Assembly: GCA_963971405.1 (NCBI GenBank) | Contig: OZ020486.1 | Coordinates: 10,997,419-11,061,418, forward strand | Reading direction: 5' to 3' | Length of the DNA stretch: 64,000 nucleotides | From: Psococerastis gibbosa | Lineage: Eukaryota > Arthropoda > Insecta > Psocodea > Psocidae | In this document: positions 11,352 through 20,681 of the stretch, in pieces | How the letters are laid out: each line of letters opens with the position of its first letter | How positions within the stretch are numbered: the first letter of the stretch is position 1 | Made by a program: the position numbers and the translations under genes | The notes under the pieces: generated by a model | Database searches by the model: none | What the model saw: the letters and a program-made list of their open reading frames with translations, nothing else | What the model was told of the DNA's origin: nothing

Positions 11352-11510
11352 AAAAAGGTTAATCGTATGCAAACAATTCAATGAATGTATCCGATTGACC
11401 TCTTCAGTCGCCTCGCTAGGTTATTACCCGTGTTGAGCTACGATACGTCTCCGATCGCATGGTGTGTAAAGACTAGCACAAGTGCAAGCACGATACCACC
11501 TGGCCATCGA
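11352..11510. repeat. Dispersed repeat E, copy 1
   Basis: It shares AATGAATGTATCCGATTGACC and CGTCTCCGATCGCATGG with 26487-27018, 29408-29553, 35190-35355, 40342-40533 and 56527-56672. The reverse strand has an A-box-like TGGCCAGGTGG, so a SINE is possible. Confidence 0.55.
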
Positions 11511-11519
11511 AGTTGGTTC

Positions 11520-12900
11520 CGTCCACTATACCCTCAAAGATGTTGTGAACCAGATTTCCCTGTCTTAACAAATGCCTTACTCATTTCGCTCTTCTACTTT
11601 TTATATGAGGTTGGAGGTGTCTCACTTCTTCAGAAGCTTCTAGCACTCTATCATTTGTCAAGTCGTCCCTCCAACTGATCCGAAATTTTCTTTTGTAACA
11701 CCACATTTCAAACACTTCTAGCCTCTTCAGTTCTCCTTCTGCTATGGTTTCACATCCTTATAATAAAACACTCCATACGCAGGTTCTTAGTTACTGCTTA
11801 CTGATGCGCAGTCTTATGTTGGCAGATTACAAGATCCAAGATTTTTGACATAAAAATCCAGATACGCTAATTGCTTCTGCGCCTTCGCATCTATCTCTCA
11901 AGCGCACCACCGACAATAGCAAGGGGAAAGATATTGCGCCGTATTGCCGCTCTTACATCGCGTCGCCTACGCCCTTTGATCTCAATAAGACGGGATCACA
12001 TAAATAAATAGGAGAGCGAAAGTGAAGAAGACCAACCCACCGCAGAGATACTTGCCGACCCCAGAGTAGAAAATAAACGAGTGCGTAGGCTAATTAGAAA
12101 GGTATTCGGAGCACCTGTCCTCGAAGGAGCCTTGCACCCCAAGGGCCTCCGCGCCGGAAGAATTGGTGGATATGGGCGAGGCGAGGCGAGGAAGGAGGTC
12201 ATGCGAGTCGCCTTGACCGAGTATGTGGGTACCGTTACACGTGTGTGTGTGAGCCGGACTCATATACAGCCATTGTATATATCGATGACTACTGTACAAA
12301 CATGCCCCGATGAGTGAACCGACGTTGAGCGTCTCATGCCTAAACGAAGATGGGCCCCATTCTCGAATGACCGGCCCACCCAAAGATATAAAATAGAATT
12401 GATGGCGTCTAGCGGCTCTAGCCATAAGATAAGTAAAGTCGATTGCGGTGAATGTAAGGGAAAACGTGGGGAAATATCATAGGAAATGCCAAAGGTTATC
12501 AAAGGCAATGTGACCGAGGTAATCGGGTTCCAGATTAAAAAAAAGGAAATTGAGAAATGAAGAAAAACAGTAAAACCCAGCAGGCAAGCTTGTCAACAGA
12601 ACCGGCGTAGTAAAATTCTGTGCACTTGAGTCGCTTTATTATGAATGTAGACTGTGATAAGCTTATGACGAGAACCTCCAAGCTCAGTCTCAGTCGGTCG
12701 CAACTTTTCGCCACAGTATTGTTAGCGCTTCACCTTACCCGCCTGGTAGAGCCACACAAAATCCATTTATGTAGCAGAGTTGGTACTTTTCGTGACAAGG
12801 AGAATTACTCTGCATAAGACAATTGAGGGCAGAAAAGGGTGAGAAGACCCCCCCCCCCCTCCCCCACAGCAAGGCTACGTTGGTTGGACGTTCCGAGATA
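11520..12900. other. Unassigned sequence with a GC-rich block at 12050-12260
   Basis: Overlapping frames on both strands (for example RLIRKVFGAPVLEGALHPKG on plus) lack splice support. Confidence 0.35.
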
Positions 12901-12904
12901 GGGT

Positions 12905-13020
12905 TCCAAGATAATAATAAAAAAAATTCCTATGGTTAAATTTCGGTTGCCTCGACTTTCCCTATCCCAAAGCACTGAATAGGTAGATGGGACGATTGCA
13001 CCGTCTAGGACGGATAACCA
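12905..13020. repeat. Fragment of 0.8-kb element F
   Basis: TTCCTATGGTTAAATTTCGG and CCAAAGCACTGAAT match the left part of the copy at 54176-55003. Confidence 0.45.
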
Positions 13021-13139
13021 ATACGCAATAATACAACCCTTGTTTACATTAATAACGACTTCAAAGGCCCATGTGAAGTTAAAAGTTGTAGCCATTTTTT
13101 GAGAAAAAATGGTTTTCTCCTTTTTTAGTATTTGGAGAT

Positions 13140-15280
13140 TACTTGGACCCTCCTCTGGCAATGGCCTTGTCCAGAAGACCAGAAAAGGCTAGAATTAAAG
13201 ACGAAAGAAGTGGAATTATTGAAGATTTTGTTGCTGTCAAATTCCTGCAAATACGCAATTATACAACCGTGTCACGAAGTTACTATTCTAGAACTATTCT
13301 GTCTCGTGATACTATAATAAACTTGACAACTAGCCTATTACAACTTGTATGAAAATACAATAGCAGACAGGACAATATATTACTGTTGATAATTATTATT
13401 ATTTTATTCATTGGCGTTATCTATCAAAATTGTTCAGACTCATTGATTCACGACTTGATGGCTCTTACGCACAGCATTCCACGTATTCCACAATATAAAG
13501 AAAATGTCTCTCTACTACACTTATGTACTCACCAAAGCCACCGCCAGGATTTTTTTCGGAGGGGGTCTACCCTGCCTCCAAAAAACTGGATTATTATTTT
13601 AATTGCCCATAGGTTACACTGAGGGCCTCGGCAGTCTACCTAGGTGGAAAAGTTTTGAAAGTTTAGGCGAGAAAGTATAGAGAAATAGTGTTTCTATTCA
13701 TTTTATTATAGTATATTATACCATTCTCCAAATCCTATAATACTAATAGGAAATTAATAATACTAATAGTTAATACTAACAGTGATTATAATATGTACTA
13801 TTGTGGTACCGTACCTAGCATCATAGAATTTCGTGAGGACGTGAGAAATTCACCTTTAAATATTGTTTTGGTCGGCGCAGCGCTAGAGAGTGCCTAGATA
13901 GGTAATTTGGGCTATGTCAGCCACAAACCAAACCAGCATGCCTGAGTCATGGATCAGGCACGTGTTGAGTAGGCACAAGTCGGTCGAATTCAGAAACAGG
14001 TACCGACACCGATTGATCGAAAGCGACACACAGGGTCAACCAAGATCCATGTCCTTGAGAGATGTGGATCGAGGTGCGTCTAGTCAGGCCAAGGCCTCAG
14101 GGTCTTCTGTAGAGGTGGGCGCCCTTATTTAGGAAGTGGCCAGAGAAAACCATAGAATGATCTCGCAGCCCTTGCCTGGAAGCTATTGTAAAAAGTGATC
14201 GGATGCGTTGGCTGGATCACGTCGAAAGACTTCCTGAAAACCGTGCTGCAACGAGCAGAGAAGAGCTTCCGGCCCCATATTTACGTATTTAATTATTGGT
14301 GCATTTTGTAGCTGTCTCATATACAGTAACACCCTGTAGTGGTCAAAGAATGGCTTTCTATGCTCCACAAGAAGGGCAGTGCCGGATTATCCCCCGTGGG
14401 GGCCGTGGGTGCAAACGTTTAATTTCCCGCCAATTTCAAAAATTTGTTTGAAATTGAAACGCGAAGGTAGTACGAAGATAGTTGGGAAGCTAAGGCTCAT
14501 ATATCCGACACAAAGGAAAAAAATTAATCTGCACAATTTATAACAAAACTAAAGTGCATACCCAAAAACGTACCGTACATGACTGGTATAGAAGCAAAAC
14601 GGGCAAAGTCCATTTCAGTTAATATTTCAAGAGGGCCAAATAACTGCCCTGTGATTGCATCTAAACCCAATATTTAAACTAGTTTTACGCTGGGCTATGC
14701 CAGAATTTGCTTCTGATAATAAATTCAATGGATAGATTTCAACCAGACGAATCTATTGGCACCAAAAACTCCAGAAATTTGTGGACCTTCTCCGTTTTGC
14801 TTCTATACCACTCACTGTCTTTTACATACACTCTAAAGAACATCGACTGTTTTGAACGCTTCACTAAAAAACATACCTCCCAAAATTAGAAAATAAATAA
14901 GTTTACTGGAGTCAGTTAGCTATTCTGAGTGAAAACAACGCGGGGGCCGCGCCTTTGTAATTTTCACCTGGTTGGCACCTGTGGGCCGGTGGTATGTGCC
15001 AAAACCCGTGTACCTGTCCGTCTTCATATGAAATATTGGCATCTTTGATTAATAGTGGGCTGGTACAATGGAGTGGCAAATTTGCATGTATCACAGTGCG
15101 CTTTTGTATCCAGCCTGTTTGTTTGTCAATTGGGCTCTATGCCTTACTTTGATGCACTCGGTTTCTATTGTATATTTATTGATCCGTTACACATGGTAGG
15201 CGTTATTATCATCACTAGGTTTGGAGTTTAAAGGTGTCACCCGTTTCTCCTGCACAGTACATTCATAATTATGTACAGTA
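13140..15280. other. Mostly unassigned, repeat remnants
   Basis: Apart from the LINE scrap at 14155 it holds a CCGCCAGGATTTTTTTCGG fragment near 13541 (MITE-like) and an unrecognised frame at 13914-14132. Confidence 0.4.
14155..14265 (+). mobile_element. LINE C-terminal fragment
   Basis: VKSDRMRWLDHVERLPENRA is the RLRWLGHVERM block of RTE/CR1-type LINE ORFs. Too short to classify. Confidence 0.5.
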
Positions 15281-15283
15281 TGC

Positions 15284-15590
15284 AGGGGTGTAAAGTTGGG
15301 GGGGGGGGGGCATGGTCAACTTGCCCCCAGCTCCTTTGGGGAGGGCTTCGAACATTGTAAGACGTGGTTCATGGAGCAGCAATTTGAATATAAGCATTCC
15401 AAGCATTCCTTTGTTAGCTTTGTAAAATCTTCAACTATACTTTACTACTACTATCGTACAATATTAAAATGCGCAAAACCCTCCTATTTTGATCCTATAT
15501 TTTCAATTTTTCCTTATCCTGCCTAATGACGTCGTAAGGTCTACTTATTAGTTTTGCCCCACCATCATTCTATAAATTTACGCCTCTGAC
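15284..15590. repeat. hAT-like MITE H with G run
   Basis: Ends CAGGGGTGTAAAGTT and AAATTTACGCCTCTG are inverted copies. Internal sequence GCGCAAAACCCTCCTATTTT is the reverse of the copy at 4322. Confidence 0.6.
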
Positions 15591-15689
15591 AATATGGGTT
15601 TCTCCTTAAAAGTAGACGAACATTCTTTATATCTACTTTACTTAAAAGAATGTACATCCCGTATGAAATTGGCAGCCCGACATTTAATA

Positions 15690-16265
15690 CTTTTTATATT
15701 TTTTATTTAATTAACTAAGCAAGTAATTAAAGATTTGGTTCATTTAAGTTGTAGAAAACTACTTCATGCATCATATGAGGAGATTGGTTACAAACGTGGC
15801 CAACTCCATTTTTTCACTGAATGGGGCTTTGATCCGACCTTGCAGAAAATTGTAATGTCCACCTACCCGTTGTGAAATAAAGGGACAAAAGCAGCCAGAT
15901 TGCGCACAGAAGCGCTGAGAAGTCTAGGGCTAACTATAAACTTAATGCAATTTTCAACAGAAAATACACTCTCCTGAAAAATTCCACAACTTGGAGTTGG
16001 CCATGTTTGTAAACAGACTCCTCATATACTGTAGTAAGGTATTTTAAATTTTCGAAATTGTAGTTTTTTCATCAACTTAATAATAATTTATTTATAAACA
16101 AACATTTATTTATAAACAAATAGCTACTATGAAAAAACTACAATTTCGAAAATTAAACATACCTAATTATATGATGCTTGAAGTAGTCTTCTACAACTTA
16201 AATGAGACACATTTTAAATAACTTGCTTGGTTAATTAAGCAACAAATAAAAAAAAATTAATTTTC
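15690..16265. repeat. Large foldback element C, with MITE A1 in its left arm
   Basis: Arms of about 150 bp mirror each other, for example TTCGAAATTGTAGTTTTTTC against GAAAAAACTACAATTTCGAA, and CATTTAAGTTGTAGAA on the far ends. A second, rearranged copy is at 52330-53005. Confidence 0.75.
15776..16024. repeat. MITE family A, copy 1
   Basis: 249 bp. Its ends TGAGGAGATTGGTTACAAAC and GTTTGTAAACAGACTCCTCA are inverted copies, flanked by TA on both sides. The facing arm of element C keeps the empty site. Confidence 0.8.
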
Positions 16266-16599
16266 CCACGGAAATAAAATGATGAGAGATGAGAGATCTT
16301 GCGGGATGACCCTGCTTGACAATTTTTGAAAACCTATTTTAATGTATTTAAGTAGATTTATTTTATTGCCACTAAAATTATTAGTTTTCCTAAAAAACGT
16401 ATTTAGTAGGACAAACATATTTTTTCCCAACAATTTAAGAGTAGGTTATACGTTCCGTAGGTACCCCAATATTTTTCATTACCATTGCAAAGTCGCTTAA
16501 CAACAGCATCAACGTTCAATTTTTTGGACTACTACACGCTGCTGCAATTCAATATTTCCAACAAAAAATTTCAATAAAAGTCCTATAATATTCCTCTTA

Positions 16600-17100
16600 G
16601 AAGCTCTTAGAAAATCTTTTAATTAATACCCCAAGTAGGCGATCCAGAAACAATGACCTTTTTTATCTTCAAACTCCCCGAATTAATATATACTCACATT
16701 TACAGGCTAACTAAAATATTTAATCTTAATGCTACATATCTAGACATTACCGCTAACGAACATAAATTTATTAAAACATTGGCTATATTATATTGAATCC
16801 AATAGACTACCTTTTATAAGATTACCATTTATAAATAATAAAGACGTACTTCGTTAAGATGCATAAGAAAGATATTTTTATCATTACTTACCAACTAGAT
16901 ATCATGCATGCAACTTATCTCTTTAATCTTCACATTGTTAAATAGATGTACGATATACTGCTAATATAATTATAATTTTATAATTAATAATTATAAACAC
17001 ATGTAAATTATGATAAGCATAGTTAAGTAAGTTAAGTTAAGATTTGCATATTATTGGACTTTGTCTGTTTGTCAATAAATGCTTATTTATTTATTTTATT
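16600..17100 (+). mobile_element. Possible LINE 3' remnant
   Basis: TRSRNND and LFYLQTPRINIYSH resemble the end of Jockey/CR1-like ORFs. An AT-rich tail ends in TTTATTTATTTTATTTA. Weak. Confidence 0.3.
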
Positions 17101-17111
17101 TAACATGTACT

Positions 17112-17270
17112 GTACATTGCAGTTTGGTATATATATACTGTATATACAACACTGATATTAAACTAACTTTGAGTGAAGAGGTTATAACCGTAATTAGAGG
17201 ATTATAGGGAAAACTGGACTTGCTTGGATTCGAACCCAGGATCTACGCCTAACCGGGGTTTATAACAAAG
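17112..17270 (-). repeat. tRNA-like element T, half copy
   Basis: It holds the left arm (CACTGATATTAAACTAAC, AACCGTAATTAGAGG) and the minus-strand B box (GGATTCGAACCC), but no second half. Confidence 0.6.
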
Positions 17271-17344
17271 ACTCATTTGTTTCACATAAGTTCCAGTAGC
17301 TTAGCCGATAAAGCTATGTAGCCCATACAGGGTGCCAGGGGTCT

Positions 17345-18660
17345 TCACATTTACTTTAAACTTACTTGATATTAACTTATTGTACCTATTTAAATACTAT
17401 AACGTCTGAAACGAGATTTGACGCACGAAACAAAGCAACATGATTAAAAATTCATGTAACGTACACTACTACTAGTCACCCGACAATATAACTGGCCCAT
17501 CCTAAAAGTACCGACTTTATTTACATTTCCATTGTCGTTAGAATCTGCGGTAGGCTATCCAATAGCACTATGTAAATTATTTTACTACTGGATTAATTAA
17601 AAATTCAACTGCTGTTTGGATAATTCTTTAACACGCTATTTAATCATTTTAGGTACCTATGCCTTTAATTTTTTATTTATAAAAAAACTTTTCAATAAAA
17701 GTGAACGCCAGACTCGTCAAAAAAGTAGGCAGTAACATTTTAAACCATGGGTATGTCCTTCTAATGTGATTTGAGCGTGGGGCAGAACCGGAGCCAGGAA
17801 AAAATTCAGTGGCCGGGGATTAATGAGTGACCCAAAATAAATGAAAGGGTTAAGAATAAGCTCAGGTTTTATTCACGAAAAAGCTTTTCTTTTAAAATCA
17901 TATATTTAGGAAAGCAATATCCTAACGTATATAAATATGAAAGCTACAATATAAACGCATCGTCTTTGTTATTCTCAATCGATTGATTGGTTTGCAGCTC
18001 ATCTTTCCGTTCTGTTGCATTCTTTGCCTTGGGCCCCTTTGCTTGAGTGCCAAGTAGGTCTTATCATATACTTTATTGCTTTCAGAAGTCTTCTGAACAC
18101 GCCTTCCTCAGTCAAATATCCGTCCAATTCATAAAACTATAGAATTTTGGGGAACACAAGTTTATCGCTTGAAATGTTTTACTGGACGGCACCGCCATCT
18201 ACCAATGCATGGCGGTGGATTGCTTACCGTGAAAATTCAAGTAATGATGGGAACAGTTTTAAATCGGGGCTAAATTTTTGTTTGCTTAGAAGTCGGCTAA
18301 TGGCATCATGAACCTACCAATTATCATACTTGAAGGATTACCTATCGGATTTTATTATTTATTTATTTATTTATTTATGCCATTATTCAGTTTTCTGCAT
18401 TAAATATCAGCGGTCCTTTTAACTCATAGAGCCCTCTACCGAATAGAGCTGTAACGTCTTAGTGAACGGGTTCTAGCGGTTTGCACTAGAGAGCCTCGGC
18501 TATACTCTCTACATAGTACTTTCAAAACTTCTGTAGGAATAATTATTTAATACGGTACCTATTTCCATATTTTTTATAAAATAGATATCACATGATATTG
18601 AAGCTTTGCCAAGGAGGCAAACCAGGATTTTAAAATATTTAACTGGGATACTATATTTTA
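17345..18660. other. AT-rich spacer
   Basis: No gene recognised; (ATTT)n at about 18354-18376 may be an orphan SINE or LINE tail. Confidence 0.4.
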
Positions 18661-18993
18661 TCCTTTCAAATGCTCTTAAGATCCGAATGCATGCAATGCG
18701 TTTATCCGGGAATACGTGCAAATTACAAAAAACACAATGAATTTAATATGACTGAACTTGCAGTGTGGTATTAAAAGCGGGTAAGAATTAATTAAGAAAT
18801 GGGGTTGGGTATTTGTATTTTGTAACGAGACCGGTGAGATTCATTACAACAAATCCTAATAAATATCTTCTGCTTTAATTTTAAATGAGCGGGTTTATTT
18901 TAGCAGTTCCGTGTTTAAATGGCTTAACAATAATTCCTAGGGTACCAAAGTTATTATTTGGCTTAGCTCTACTATGCTAATTATTATTAACTT
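18661..18993. repeat. 330-bp direct repeat, copy 1
   Basis: From TCCTTTCAAATGCTCTTAAG to the TTATTATTTGGCTTAG block it matches 21961-22293 with few differences. No third copy in the window. Confidence 0.85.
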
Positions 18994-19119
18994 ATTAGCC
19001 AGATAGTATAAGTCGCACACGGGCCCTTGCCTTGCAATATGGACTTAAGAAAACGCTGTAACATGGCATTATTGTATTGAATTATATTATATTATTATAT
19101 TATTATTATTATTTTAATT

Positions 19120-19235
19120 AATTAATTAACTTAAGGTATTCTTGGGGTTAAAATATGCAAACCAAACAATTTTGAATAGCACTTTCCATTTTAAAATTAA
19201 AAATCACAGGCTAAGATTAAAAATAATCGCCCGAA
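19120..19235. repeat. Foldback MITE J, copy
   Basis: ACAATTTTGAATAGCACTTTCC and the AAAATAATCGCC end belong to the family best seen at 48267-48402. Confidence 0.5.
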
Positions 19236-19275
19236 GGTCCCTAAACACCTTTAACCCGTCTAGCCTAGTTGTATT

Positions 19276-19780
19276 AGTAAACTTTACTAACTTGAACCAT
19301 ATGTCAGAGCTGAAGAATTACGGTAAGTTGACTGAGGCATACTGTGCAAGTCTATGTTGCTCAAAAAACAGTCATCTTGCAAATGAGGAGCTTGGTTACA
19401 AACGCGCGGACATCTCCATTTATTCAAAAAATGGGGTTTTGATCCGACCTTGCAGAAATATTTAATGTCCACCTGTACGATGTAAAATAAAGTGACAAAT
19501 GCACCCAGATTGCGCACAGAAGCGCTGAGAAGTCTACGGTTAGCTATAAACTTAATGCAATTTTCAACAGAAAATCCGCTCTCCTGAAAAATTCTACAAC
19601 TTGTCCGTGTTTGTAAACAGCCTCCTCAAATGAGAAACAAGAGCTCTATCGCATACTTGTATATTATGACCTAGACTACTGCTGTTAGTTGCTCGCGTAA
19701 CACTTGCACAGTGTGCCTAAGTCAACTTTCCGTGATTTTTCTTCTGTGACGTGTCGAATGATCAACTTAGCATAGTTCAC
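19276..19780. repeat. Foldback MITE B, copy 2, split by MITE A2
   Basis: The left arm with GGTAAGTTGACTGAGGCAT and the right arm with AAGTCAACTTTCCGTGA are separated by a 245-bp MITE A insertion. Confidence 0.75.
19384..19628. repeat. MITE family A, copy 2
   Basis: It shares CGCACAGAAGCGCTGAGAAG and the TGAGGAG ends with copy 1 at 15776-16024. Flanked by AA on both sides. Confidence 0.8.
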
Positions 19781-19840
19781 CAACAACATATTTACATGTA
19801 ACAACAATAAATAATTTAATTAATTGATTCTATACTACTT

Positions 19841-20095
19841 TGCATTGTAATATTACATGGTATATATAACACTGACATTAAATTAACTTTGGTTGAAGAG
19901 GAAACCTCCTCGTTATAACCGAAATTAGAGGATATGGAAAAAACAGGCGGGATTCGAACCCACGATCTACGCCTAACCGGGGCGTCGTCTTAACCGCTAA
20001 TCCTCTAATTTCGGTTATAACGAGGAGGTTACCTCTTGAACCAAAGTTAATTTAATGTCAGTGTTATACATACCATATAATACTACAATGTAATG
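19841..20095. repeat. tRNA-like element T2, two arms
   Basis: Two long arms (AACACTGACATTAAATTAAC against TTAATTTAATGTCAGTGTTA) enclose a minus-strand tRNA-like piece without its acceptor end. Confidence 0.7.
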
Positions 20096-20204
20096 AATAA
20101 AGCATTGCCTTTATGCAATTAAGTCAGCTCACAGACCTGTTCGGTTAGATAGTTGTGTAGTTGTGCTAACCTGTCTAGCAACACGAATCATGTCAATTAG
20201 AGCA

Positions 20205-20345
20205 TAAGTAGAGGATTTGGCATTTACTGGACTTGTCGGGGCTTGTGGTCCAGCGGTTAAGACGACGCCCCGGTTAGGCGTAGATCGTGGGTTCGAATCC
20301 CGCCAAGCCCAGTTTTTTCCATATCCTCTAATTTCGATTCTATAC
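20205..20345 (+). repeat. tRNA-like element T3
   Basis: It begins GAGCATAAGTAGAGGAT, as T4 does, contains the cloverleaf at 20239-20310, and ends CCATATCCTCTAATTTCG. It lies just downstream of Osiris A exon 3. Confidence 0.65.
20239..20310 (+). tRNA. Complete tRNA-like cloverleaf, anticodon position GGT
   Basis: 72 nt. All stems pair: acceptor GGGCTTG/CAAGCCC, D stem GTC/GAC, anticodon stem ACGCC/GGCGT, T arm GTGGG-TTCGAAT-CCCGC with one G-T pair. The anticodon loop CCGGTTA would put GGT (Thr) at 34-36 but has C, not T, at 33, unusual for a working tRNA. A and B boxes are intact and T6 follows at 20313-20318. Either the head of a young tRNA-derived repeat or a tRNA gene. Confidence 0.5.
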
Positions 20346-20567
20346 TAATCCTAGGCCCTATAATTCAAAACCGTAAGTGCTACGACATCATACAATGCAA
20401 TGCCATGACGTGTGTCAGCATCTCTGGCCAATTTTTTAGACAGATATTAAAGAAAGGGTATAGAAGTACAATACAACAACCGTTATTAAGTTAATATAAG
20501 TTAATCAATTATTAAATAAATTATCCAATAAATTAATTATGTACAAGCCTAAACAAATCTGTTACGA

Positions 20568-20681
20568 CTACGACATCGTCATGGCCATGTCGTTGTGGTG
20601 CTTCCCCCTGTACGCCATGCTGTGTGCCATCATCTCCGATTTTAGTCTCATCCCAAAATCACCGATCCTCTTCATGGCTCT
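20568..20681 (-). CDS. Osiris A exon 3: C-terminal tail
   Basis: The acceptor TTATTTCCACAG is followed by 37 open codons and TAG. Of the three frames only the phase-0 one stays open, matching exon 2. The peptide begins RAMKRIGDFGMRL and contains AHSMAYRGKHH, the expected position and form of the Osiris AQxLAY motif, then a Met/His-rich end. The local base composition is clearly richer in GC than the flanks. This exon is too short for most ORF scans. It lies between two copies of a 330-bp repeat. Confidence 0.82.
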   Translation of the reverse strand, partial: RAMKRIGDFGMRLKSEMMAHSMAYRGKHHNDMAMTMS

